A DNA stretch of 64,000 nucleotides from Oegoconia quadripuncta (Eukaryota > Arthropoda > Insecta > Lepidoptera > Autostichidae). Position numbers and translations under genes: made by a program. Where the stretch lies: contig OX438748.1 in NCBI GenBank assembly GCA_949316235.1, positions 12,155,001 through 12,219,000 on the forward strand. The letters run 5' to 3'. Shown piece after piece: positions 43,982 through 53,938 of the stretch (position 1 is the first letter of the stretch; each line of letters opens with the position of its first letter). The notes under the pieces are model-generated. The model saw only the letters and a program-made list of their open reading frames with translations, was not told where the DNA came from and searched no databases.

Positions 43982-45902
43982 TAAATTGTTGTTCGAAAAT
44001 GCTTTTGACTAATTATCTAAAGTATCCCACGCGAATAAAGAAGATTCTATATAACCTAACCTAACCTTCAAAATGTACGCCGTGAGAAATCAACTGTCAG
44101 GGTTGCCAACCGTCCCGCGACAACCGGTACTAGTTTCTACAGCTGTCTTAGAAACGTCCTTGAGTGTTTGTCAAAACTCGATTTGAATTAAGAAAGGAAG
44201 TTTTAAGAACATAGGTGCGTATTGTGTACACTCTCTTTTATCACTTCGTCTTTTATTGCAATACTAATTTTGAACTTTAATTTGGTATAGTTTGAATATA
44301 GGTATATCAATTTTGCTAAATCACGTATTTGGATTGTTATTATTATTATCGTTCAGCCAATATGTTGTTACTTCATCCTGTTACAAATTAATGTATAGGA
44401 TTATGTGGACAGAAGTTCCAATACTCTTTGTCAACTGGCTCTGAAAGGAACCCATTGCCATATTTTATTAAGTTCTTAAAAGTAAGATGTGTTGGACGGC
44501 TCTGAACGAGCAGATCGAGCAGGCAGATGAGAGTCAAAAATGTTTAGCCGTCTTCTCCAGTTCTACAGAGCTGGTGGACTATCTACAAGGAAGTAAACCA
44601 CGACTAATTCCTAGCCCACCGAATTGAATTGTTAACTTTCTGTGAATCTTATTTCTAAAGTTGGCAACCCTACTCTTAAGCTTAAACACTAGATCACCGA
44701 TATCGTACCCACCAGACTCGCATATTAATTCGCAGGTATAGTCCGTTAGACATGTAGTTAATAATGGCGCAGACAGACGAGTTAAGTCGAGAGCGTCGTT
44801 GCCATCGCAGCTGTTCGCAGGACACCAAAATTGGGTCACAGTTGCGCTGAACTAAGCGTTGCATAATTAATAGACCATTTGCTGTCTCTAAAACCTCTCG
44901 CGTCTCTTCAACATAGCAGCAGATTCCAAACTAACAATCCTTCAAAATTAAGTCTTTAATCGCTATAATCTCAAATAATTCAATTCGAGAAAAACAGTTA
45001 TCTAACTCACCAGCATTTATCAGTGTGGAGCTCATTTTACTCTCCTATGGGTGATCTCTCGTGTAAGAGAAAATCATTGTTAATTTTGATACGTTTTCTT
45101 CCACAAAAGATCATCGTACATGATGAGTATAAGATACACCGGTTACAGACATGCGGGTTGTATACAAACTCGTGTAAAACCACATTCACAATCACATGCC
45201 CCGCAAAAACATATCAAATTATTCATTAGTGTCACAAATGTATACTTTAAATCCTAAAACAAGCAAATCAGAAATTAAACCGGAAAATACAACGTTTCAA
45301 AGCAGCGTCGTTGAGCCTTTCTAGATATTTTTGTGACAAATTCACGTCATGTTATTGTTTTTCTCAGCTGACATCTTCCATTCTACAAGTTTGGTACTTT
45401 ACGTAAATCAATCACGCAATCGTATAAAAACAAATGCCTTTTCCAACTTCGGGAAAAAGCCTGTTTACAAAAAGAAACTAATATACTGTTGCCATTTATG
45501 AAAACCATCCAATGGAAATGGATGGAATGTTAATGGAAATGTAGCCAGCTAATCTGTGTCACTGTCTGTGGTATTGTAGCACCAAAACGCCTGGCCCCTG
45601 ATTCTCGCTCATTCGAGATTTCAAGATCGATAGACATCTATAGCTTCGTCGCTTTGGCACTTGCATATAAGTGTGAAAGTGACAGCCTTACTAATGTATG
45701 TTCGTGTGTCACGAACGTGCGAAAAGCAAGATAATGTTTAAGAGATGTATCTTAGCCATGTATGATGGGTATCGGTTAAGCTGTTCCGAAGATATGTAGT
45801 TTTTAATTCAGTTGGTTTGTTTATTTGAATAATATAATCATTGTCTGTCGAGGGTTTTATAAAACTTCAATTTATAGCTATGTATTATAAGCCGGAACAT
45901 TT
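43982..45902. other. Noncoding region, ~1.9 kb
   Basis: No host gene is recognised. 'taacctaacctaacctt' at 44053-44069 is a short simple repeat. 44480-44840 is less AT-rich and has an 86-codon minus frame with no motif. 45765-45805 carries a scrap of repeat L. Confidence 0.5.
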
Positions 45903-46425
45903 GCTCTTCGTATTCGATAAACGAAGTTAAGCAATGCCTGGCGCGGGCAGTCCTTGGATGGGTCACCACTACTGGTAGTTAAATACAAGTGTTTCCGTGT
46001 ATCAGAGGGCACGTTAAATAGTCATCGGTCCTTGTTGTTCACAACTGAAGGCAGTCAGTCGTTAAGCCAAGTCGGTGGCCTACGACGGCGATTTAAACGA
46101 CCGATGGGTGTAGTGGATCTAGTGACCCTGTCAGCGAAACCAACGGTTGCGGGTTGGAATCCCGCGAGGGGTAAATGTTTGTATGATGAATACGAACATT
46201 TATTCCCGAGTCATGGATATTTATATAAATTAAGTATGTTTACCCGTTATCTAGTATCCATAGTAAATTTTGCTCTGATTGGGTCTAGATGATTGGTGTA
46301 AGTGTCCCAAATATTTATTTATATTTAAAAACACTGACTGTTAGGTGGTCACTAATCTTATAGAAATCCCCTCTGCCCATGCGAGTAGGCTGTACCCCAA
46401 CAACTTAGCACTAACTAAGTGTACT
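45903..46425 (+). mobile_element. SINE E (5S-headed) interrupted by SINE A
   Basis: The 5S-like head has 'cgaagttaagcaatgcctgg' and 'ccttggatgggtcacca' at 45915-45967. The body runs to 46090 ('gccaagtcggtggcctac') and the RTE-like tail resumes after the insert at 46330 ('actgactgttaggtggtcac' and onward). The insertion carries a 7-bp duplication ATTTAAA at 46091-46097 and 46323-46329. Confidence 0.8.
46098..46322 (+). mobile_element. SINE A nested in SINE E
   Basis: The head 'cgaccgatgggtgtagtgg' and B box 'gcgggttggaatcccgc' (one change in the core) are followed by the body and tail 'gggtctagatgattggtgta' and (ATTT)n. Flanked by the 7-bp target duplication ATTTAAA. Confidence 0.85.
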
Positions 46426-46849
46426 GTCTGTTGTCACCGCCCGGTGTTCATATGGAAGTAGCCTACAAGTCCCGCCACTCACTTATTGCGCCCCCTAATT
46501 TTATTGCACGCCTCAAAACTCAGCAATTCCAAACTTTCAGTTCTTCAAAATTAAACTCCACATTTCTTCCTCGTGCGTTTCTTTTTGTATTATGAATCAT
46601 TTCTTATTAGCCTTCAAAAGGCGAACTTTATATCCTTTATTCTTTTCGTCGTTTTGCTTGGCTGAATACGAACAAAAACTTGGGAGTAATAAAGACGCTT
46701 TTAATAGACTTGGTCATTACCTTTTGCTAAAATGATCAATTGACATTAGAGTGAAATACTTAATATATAAAAATTACGATTATTTATGTAGATATGTGAA
46801 ATGTATTCAAGTAGTATGTATCTGCATTCTTATTAATATTGCACAACCT
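46426..46849. other. AT-rich noncoding interval
   Basis: No gene or recognised repeat. Confidence 0.5.
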
Positions 46850-47240
46850 GACCATTTAAAATTATTATCCTTATAATTATATGTATAAATATGTGTATTA
46901 TGAACTACAATTTATTTAAAAGAAATGTTAAGAAAGTATTACTCGATAAATGTTAGTACAATATTGATTGAATTTTTAACATGACCAAAACATAGGAATT
47001 TTAATATGACATCGTTTGATGAGTATTGATTTTATATTACTTGTAATTTATATTTAATGAACCTTTGACATTGTATTTTATTTTTATTTTATTTGGCTGT
47101 ATAATTTAATTCTAAGTGCATGCGAAATTATTATTATTTGTAATGTAAGGTAGAATATAAGAGCACATAATTTATTGTAATATTTTGACACGTAAACATA
47201 CCTATATTCACAAATAAAGAATTATTGTATATTGTATACC
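46850..47240 (+). pseudogene. LINE RT extreme C-terminus plus 3' UTR
   Basis: The + translation around 46910-47010 gives 'FKRNVKKVLLDKC' and then 'YNID', broken by stops. This resembles the end of insect LINE RTs ('K..VK..L..K.YY....'). A long AT-rich 3' UTR ends with 'aaataaagaattattgtata'. 5' truncated. Confidence 0.5.
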
Positions 47241-47349
47241 CAATGGTTGCCTGGAAAGATCGCTTTGAGTGACAAGGTCACCAAATTGTACCAACCTCTT
47301 ACTCTTCCAACTTTCTATAAAATGTATTACACTTTCTGTTGTGTATTTA

Positions 47350-47602
47350 TAAATAATAAATAAATAAATATCCTTGGACATACACACAGCGCCATCTAGT
47401 TCCACTTTAAGCAACTATAGGCTTGTGTTGTGGATACCAGATGGTTGATATACTACATAAATACATTTTTTTTTTTGTATATAAATACTTATTATAAATG
47501 AAAACATCCATAACTCGGGTACACGTGTCCGTATTCATCATACAAACATATGCCCCTTGCGGGATTCGAACCCGCGACCTTTTGGTATAGTGGTCAGAGT
47601 TT
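47350..47602 (-). mobile_element. SINE C copy, lacking the 5' end of the tRNA head
   Basis: Complete from (AAAT)n and 'cgccatctagttccacttta' to 'gcgggattcgaacccgcgac' and 'tatagtggtcagagtt'. The final ~20 bases of the head are replaced by unrelated sequence. Confidence 0.85.
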
Positions 47603-48220
47603 CTCATATTCCGTTCCGTTCAATCAGTGTTGTCCCAAAAATAGTATAGTCTTTTGTTTACAATGAAAACTTGGTGTAATTAATTGAATTTTGGGTCATA
47701 TTATGTCTTAAGGCTTAACTTTATGATCCTCATTACTTGTAGCAGTAAACTCAACTCGTTTTCTTTGTAAAGCTTTAAAGAAGTTCATAAAATCTTATTG
47801 TAGAAGTTGCGTTGTTAATCAGTTTAATAACAGGGATGTAGAAATGGCGACGTCATCGCTGCTTTAAGTACTTTTAAGTTTGGATTTAATGATTCAACAC
47901 ATTTCAGTTTTGAAGTTGTTGAAATATCTGGTGACGTACGATAAAAGTACGGTTAATTATAGCTTAAAATGTACAGGCTTTACCCAGTAGATGATGTGCG
48001 CTGAGATGATGGTGATGATGAAAATCTACAGAATCAGTCTGATATTCCAATTGTTATATTAATAAGTCCCTTTTCGAAAAAATCAGACGTTTTTTCGATA
48101 AGTAAGATGTGCGACACACATCTTATATCTTACTACAGCAGTGGGGACGTGTAAGGATGACAATGAAGATGGATAGGCATTACGGTGCTTTGTTGGTACA
48201 TTAGTTAGTGGTAAGCTAAA
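47603..48220. other. AT-rich noncoding interval
   Basis: No gene. A small inverted repeat around 'cagacgttttttcgat' near 48085 is not significant. Confidence 0.5.
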
Positions 48221-48535
48221 GAGCGTCGGTGGCTCAGCGGTCAAGACGCGGTCTCCCAATTTAGGAGGTCCGGGTTCGATTCCCGGGCCGGCCTAGTACC
48301 AATGAGTTTTTAAATTTAGTTTTATTACTTGCATTTATCCGACAGCTCTTAAACGGTGAAGGAAAACATCGTGAGCAAAACCTGCATGCCTGAGAAATAA
48401 AAATTCAAAGGCATTTGAAGTCCCCAACCCGCACTGGGCCAGCGTGGGGGACTATCGCCCATACTCCCTTATATATACGAGGGAAGGCCTATATCCCTGT
48501 AGTAGGATGTTTACGGGCTAAGATGATGAAGTGAA
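48221..48535 (+). mobile_element. SINE D full-length copy
   Basis: The tRNA head 'gagcgtcggtggctcagcgg' has B box 'ggttcgattcccgg'. The body includes 'tgcatgcctgagaaataa', and the tail 'cgcactgggccagcgtggg' to 'ggcctatatccctgtagtag' and 'acgggctaagatgatga' is shared with SINE E and resembles RTE 3' ends. Matches 56090-56367 in reverse. Confidence 0.85.
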
Positions 48536-48604
48536 GATTGCAAATTAAAAGCCTCGATAGAAAATGATGCATCATCCAGATAAACAAATCAATAACCTAA
48601 ATAT
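48536..48604 (+). repeat. Flank shared with the other full SINE D copy
   Basis: 'aaaatgatgcatcatccaga' and 'aaatcaataacctaa' recur, reversed, at 56038-56090 beside the other full-length SINE D. Either it is part of a longer SINE D or both inserted into the same repeat. Confidence 0.6.
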
Positions 48605-48610
48605 TTTTTA

Positions 48611-48655
48611 CCTGCACCGATTTAAAAAAAACAGCTTTTTTAAAATCGGTGCAGG
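48611..48655. repeat. Short hairpin
   Basis: 'cctgcaccgattttaa'-type arms pair across a ~10-base spacer. The right arm abuts a SINE D 3' scrap. Confidence 0.7.
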
Positions 48656-48692
48656 TGCAGTGGGATGTTTACGGGCTGATAATGATGATGAA
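48656..48692 (+). mobile_element. SINE D 3' end scrap
   Basis: 'tgggatgtttacgggctga' plus an ATG repeat is the last ~37 bases of SINE D. Confidence 0.6.
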
Positions 48693-49714
48693 ACTAAAGG
48701 AAATACGAATTTCATAATAATGAATTAAAAAAAAATAAGGAACCCAGTAGTTTCTATATTATATAGGTGATAGAATAGAATAAGAATATTATCGAGACCG
48801 CTGTTTTTGTCACTTGCCCCCGTTCCAGTATTTAGTTATCAAATTCACTCACGTTTGGGCCGTGGGGACCAGGCGCTCATATTCTTTTCAGAGAGCTCTC
48901 CGAGCGGCGGGATAATTCGTTGGACGACCCGAGGGCAGGCCAATACTTTGCCCAAAGAATAAGCTTTCCTTCTAGATACAATTCCCCTCCGCGAGTGACT
49001 TCGGACGAGTGTTTTATTTGTATGCCTTTATGTTATGACTGTGTCACCGGTGTAATTTATTATACAAAATCCTCCTCTCCATAAATTTCCTGGAAATTGT
49101 CACTACTTAATAATTTTAGTACACATCTCTGCGTTCCCGATAAATCTAACGAAATTGCAATGTTGCTCAATTACAACCTACATTTATCTAGTGCTACTGC
49201 TTTTGTTTTTGGTTATTTGTAGTGATATTACCATTAGGTACATTAACATTGTTTAGTTGTCTTTTAGCAACAGCAATTATGGGATTCAGATAATTTAAAT
49301 GGACATGGACTTTTCCTGTTACATACCCATTTTTACTCGCCTCATGACCATAAAATTCTTTGAGAAAACTTTTACTCTTTGCCGCTATACCTGCCTACGT
49401 GTAGGTAAAAACATTAAACCGGGTCACAGCGAAGCCGCAGATTAAGCCCGACTCTGCATAATTTCGAAGCTCATGTAAAATTGAAAGATACCGCCGCGCA
49501 CCGTCGAATACCACCAGCAATGTTACCTACATACTTGAATTTTAAAGTTTGTGCGAGTTCAGTAAATAAATAAAAAAGAAAATTATAAAAAAACCAAAAA
49601 ACAACTAGCAAATGACAACAATATATAAAAAAATATCCTAAAACACTCCCGCAGTTATGTTGAATCCAACGAAACCTCACTTATTAAAATCTTAAAATTG
49701 TTCAGGCTAAAAGA
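48693..49714. other. Noncoding interval
   Basis: 48840-49015 is GC-richer ('gagcggcgggataattcg', 'cgacccgagggcaggcc') without a recognisable frame. The rest is AT-rich. Confidence 0.5.
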
Positions 49715-50047
49715 TGTCGCATTGCCTATTCGTTTACGATTAGCGAAGTTAAGCATTGTCTGACGCGGTCAGCCCTTGGATGGGTGACCACTAGTGACAA
49801 CCTAATACGAGTGTTGCCGGTGCTTCGGAGGGCACGTTAAATTGTCAGTCCCGGATATTTTCAATTGAAGACCGTCGTTAAGCCAAATCGGTGGCCTACA
49901 GGGGCGGCTAAAGAACACGACTGTCAGGTGGCCACTAGTCTGACAGAAATTCACCAATCCGCATTGGGCCCGCTTTACCCATACCCTCTCCCAATGAGAG
50001 GAAGCTGTGCCCCAACAGTGGAGTCATGTAAGGCTGTTAATGATGAA
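49715..50047 (+). mobile_element. SINE E full-length copy, 5S rRNA-headed
   Basis: The 5S-like region (49730-49792) contains 'cgattagcgaagttaagcat', 'gacgcggtcagcccttggat' and 'gggtgaccac', close to the A-box/IE/C-box region of eukaryotic 5S rRNA. The body runs 'ggtgcttcggagggcacg' to 'aatcggtggcctacaggg'. The tail 'cactagtctgacagaaat', 'ccgcattgggccc', 'ccaatgagaggaagctgtgc' and 'taaggctgttaatgatgaa' resembles the RTE 3' end and SINE D tail. Best-preserved of five copies. Confidence 0.85.
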
Positions 50048-50584
50048 TATAATAGTACTTCAAAGAACTCCGCAAATATGAAAGGGTTTAAGCCATATAA
50101 ATTTATAAAACAATTCAAAGTAATGATAACTTCTTTGGAATAGACAAGGAGTAAAAGTTGCTACAAACCTTCATGTTCATGAACACGAAAACTTTGAACT
50201 ATGGAGTTCGCTGCAAAACTTATAATATCGGCTGATAGTTTTATGCCAGAAGTAACAACTTTAATTAATAAACAAACCGAAACACCTAAGTTTCGAAGTC
50301 ATAAAACTTAGCTTGCTATTTATTATTCACCACGGAAATAATTTGTCGCTTCACTTCTGCGATGTGAAACTTTTTGCAGCATCTAAACTACATTTCCTGA
50401 ACATTTTACAATCTAATTACCTGTCCTTTTTCATTCTGTCTGTTTTATCTGACTGGGCCCGTTATTAGCTCATAGTGTCGATATGGATGTGCATTTTCTA
50501 AACTAAACTACAACAAGTTTTAGATTGGTACAGTCGACTCCATCAATAATCATGCAGCGCTATTTTATATGCCTAATCGTAGTA
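50048..50584. other. AT-rich noncoding interval
   Basis: No gene or recognised repeat. Confidence 0.5.
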
Positions 50585-51033
50585 TTTTTTTTATGAACAA
50601 ATTGTTGGTACTTTACCTCAATCACACCTGATGTTAAGTGAAGATGAGGTCGATGGTGGAAGCGTACTGACCCGGAAACCCCAACACATTTGGGGGACTG
50701 GCTATCTTATGTCTGTCAACCGGAACACAACAATGCTATTAACATTGCTGCTTCGCGGCAGATTTAGATAAGATGGTGGTAGGTAGCCAGGCGGACATTT
50801 AAAATGCCCTACCACCAACCAAACCGAGTACTTAAACATGTACCCCGCTGGGAATCGAACCCACGACCTCCGAATCGTAAACCCAATGTTGTTTACATTG
50901 AGCCATTTTTACATTGAGATCGCGTGCTTCATCTCCGACCACATCGTCACTTTCCATCAGGTGAGATTGTGGTCAAACGCGAACCCAGTCAATCATAAAA
51001 AAAAAATAAAAAAAAAAGCCACGGAGACGGTTA
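50585..51033 (-). mobile_element. SINE B copy interrupted by a LINE tail
   Basis: The T-run, body and B box 'gggaatcgaacccacgacct' reach 50905. The last bases of the tRNA head, 'gccacggagacggtta', follow the insert at 51018-51033. Confidence 0.85.
50906..51017 (+). mobile_element. Zenon-like LINE 3' tail nested in SINE B
   Basis: 'gatcgcgtgcttcatctccg', 'accacatcgtcactttccat' and 'gtgagattgtggtcaaacgc' plus a ~20-base A-rich tail match the 3' UTR of the fragment at 12304-12420 in reverse. A 3-4 base GCC(A) duplication flanks it. Only ~110 bp were copied before truncation. Confidence 0.85.
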
Positions 51034-52600
51034 ATATGCTGGCTAATGCTAAACCGCCCGCAGTTCCCTAAAATTATATTTCCTAGTTCAGGCACTATAG
51101 TGTTACAGTTGCAATTAAGTATTATTATGTAGATTTTAAGTTTAATGTATCATTTGAATTAATAAATATATTTGATTTGATAGTTTAGACAAGAGGGCCA
51201 TTTTTGAAGATTATGGTTGGTATAGCTTGAATAGGCATCTCGCTACCATTAGTCATAAAACAGCCCTATATGAGTAACTGTGACGCCGACTGTACTATCG
51301 TGTCTTATTATTCCAGAAAGAAAGCGGCAGACTACTTTGAAATAGTTTTAGTTTTCATAAGAGGTTATATTAAATGTACAAATCAGGTCCGCAAGCCATT
51401 GTGCCCAAAACGAGGTTCCTCGCTGTACACAAATGCTCCAACTTTGAGCAAGGAAACTGCCAGCTCTCTGGTCACCAGCGATATCGACTAGGCGTTTAGA
51501 TATAATAAAAAAAAATCAAAGCAAATGTACATGGGGCATGTACAAAGTAAATGTTTCGACTCCGAATCACAGAAAAAAGTATTCGAAGCCGCATGTCTAT
51601 AGTAGGTACTAGTGTACAAAAAACGGCACATTTTGTTTCATATAATTTAACGCACTGTTGTCACGTGTTGTTTATTCTAGCTGTCAATTTCGGGTGTTAA
51701 TGTGTGTGTACAACAAATTCATCCTTACTATTATAGTGCCTATTCGAAAACGAACCGGAGATTATGCGCTATTGTGCACAATAGCGAACCGATAGAGTGA
51801 CTCCTATTCTCTGAAAGGAATTTGAATTGGTATCAAACAATAGCCAACACAAATGGAGTTCAAGATTTTCAGCATTTACTTAATCAAATTGAATTGTAAA
51901 GTGTACTTTGTTGTTAGTAACAAAAGAGCTGGACTCGAGTTTAAATCAGGAGAGTTCGTTCGATCCACAAAACTCACCGGCACTGACTGTTTCTTTGTTG
52001 AAAATTTCTAAGTTTTATTCGAAATGGCAAAGGGAAATGGAAATTATGTTTTCGGCCGCAGCACCGGAAACTTCAATATAATTAAGTAGGTATATGTAGG
52101 TAATCAGGTTTGGTTTAATTAATATAAACGCTCGGAAGATTATGAGGGCGGACGGAAGTCAGAGCGATATATCAGAATTGTGGTAAATGAAGATATACCC
52201 TCTGCCGTCCCTCCTATTAATATGACACTTTTAGATAGTCCTAAATAATTGTTTTTACCATAAACATTGTGAAGACGTACAAAATAATATGACAATTGTA
52301 TAAAGCAATTGTTGCACGACTCCAAGTTTGGAAAACAGTCTATCACTAACAATTTGGTAATTTTTTTACGATTACAATTTTTAGTTTTTGACAACTCTTC
52401 GAGGTTTGCCATATAAGAATAAGAATAGTTTATTATGAACGCCACAACACGATACAAACACAAAGAAATAGTAAATTATAGCTAAAATAGAAATACAATT
52501 ATGAAGAATTATCCCGAAGAAGGTCCCTTATGTACTCACGATGTCAAACGCTTTACAAGTATATATAATTTAAGTACTCGTACATCACACATACATCACA
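51034..52600. other. AT-rich noncoding region
   Basis: 51100-51180 ends in 'aataaatatatttgatttga' and may be a LINE tail. A perfect 20-base palindrome lies at 51767-51786. No gene. Confidence 0.5.
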
Positions 52601-52718
52601 GCTCTCACTAGGAGAGGGTATAAATCATAATCCACCACACGGACCAAGTGCGGATTGGTGGATTTGTTTCAGACTAGTGGTCACCTAACTGTCACTGCTA
52701 TCAAGCCATCCCCTTTAT
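52601..52718 (-). mobile_element. SINE E 3' half
   Basis: The reverse complement reads 'gtgaccactagtctgaaaca', 'aatccgcacttggtccg' and 'ccctctcctagtgagag', the tail of SINE E. The 5S-like head is absent. Confidence 0.7.
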
Positions 52719-53578
52719 GGAAACACTCGTATGAAAAAAAAAATGTCGTGTCGTATCTGGTGACCTATATCATCTTTCTTCTTCTGTTCTCGAATAAGGC
52801 CAACCGGTATCTCTTCTACTTTACCATCAATGTTCTTTCCTCTGTCCAGCTTATGCCCCCCAAACACCTAATACGAGAACATAAATATATAACTCTAAAC
52901 ACCTTCTTCATTAAATGTTAAAACAGTATTATGTGCATAGATAGTTTCGATTCCCTGTAAGACAGCGGTTTGGTTGGCGGTTGGACATTTTTAAACGCCC
53001 GCGTGCCTCGCTAACCATATTATCTGACACCAAGTAGTTTCGTTTGATATATGATAGCCAGTCGTCTTAATTCTAGAAGTTCTAGGTATGAGCACTTCCG
53101 CCTTTGAACTCTTGTTCCGTTAACGTCAACTGTGAAACCAAAACCAAAACCTCAGTTAGGGAACCATCAAAGTGATAGTGAAAACAAGAGGTAGTGAGTT
53201 AGTCGGTCTTTGCTGAGTGTTTTTGAACCTTATCACTTTGTTAAAAAGTAAAGTAATCGGAGAACTATGCAAGTAGCTACCCACACCTTAGCCTAAGTGA
53301 TTCGAAGTTCACAAAGTTCATGCACAGTTCCTTTTACCGATTTGCGGATAAAGTTAATAATTGAAAATTTCTTGGCTGTGTTATTGGAAAAGTTTTATTC
53401 GTCCCGCAATTCCTTGATAGGTGTGTACCTAGAAAACTAAGAGACCGTAACAGTTTACGTAGCATGACAAAGGGTTTAACCTCTGTCACCCCTATAGAGA
53501 CGTAGAACACAAAAATAAACGTAAAAAATAGCGTAGCATACCTTGATAATAAGAACATACGATATTACGCCATTACCC
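52719..53578. other. Noncoding interval
   Basis: 'aaccaaaaccaaaacctcag' near 53137 is a small simple repeat. 52655-52921 is open on + for 88 codons, overlapping the SINE scrap, with no motif. Confidence 0.5.
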
Positions 53579-53710
53579 GCCTCCACAATCCTCCCACTGC
53601 AACTCCTGTAAGCCAGGATCAATAGTGGTACTCTGCACGGCGCCTACTGAAGGTAGACGGTGCCCCACGTGTCTCTATTGCTACCTTGGGCCCCAGACTA
53701 ATTAAAGAAG
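53579..53710 (-). repeat. Repeat family K, copy 2
   Basis: The reverse complement matches 22888-23025: 'aaggtagcaatagagacacg', 'gtctaccttcagtaggcgcc', 'gcagagtaccactattgatc'. Class unknown. Confidence 0.65.
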
Positions 53711-53762
53711 AGATCCAGACGATATATACGCCAGGCGGTCATTTCATAACAGAATAAGTGAG

Positions 53763-53938
53763 GCAATCGTGGTGTAGTCGTAGTTCGTTTTCGATTCGAA
53801 GTTAAGTCAAGTGACCACTAGTCTGATACAAATCCACCCAATCTGCACTGAGCCGGCATGGTGGATTGTGGCCCATACCCTTTCCCAGTAAGAGGAAGCT
53901 GTGTCCCAACAGTGAGGACGTGTAAGGCTGTTGATGAT
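53763..53938 (+). mobile_element. SINE E copy with internal deletion
   Basis: It begins 'cgtggtgtagtcgtagttcg' and 'cgattcgaagttaagtcaa' (5S-like), then jumps directly to the tail 'gtgaccactagtctgatac'. 'gatggtggattgtgg'-type and 'aaggctgttgatgatacg' follow. About 200 bp of head/body are missing relative to 49715. Confidence 0.75.

Noticed and set aside
44053..44069. (TAACC)n as insect telomere-like repeat
   Set aside because: Insect telomeres are TTAGG/CCTAA. Only about three imperfect units occur here, so it is a short simple repeat.
48221..48295. tRNA gene candidate at the SINE D head
   Set aside because: A/B boxes are present but the sequence continues into a SINE body repeated elsewhere. 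It is a tRNA-derived SINE head, not a functional tRNA gene. The same applies to the heads of SINE A, B and C.
49730..49792. 5S rRNA gene candidate
   Set aside because: Only the internal region resembles 5S. The sequence then continues into a SINE body shared with other copies, so it is a SINE head.
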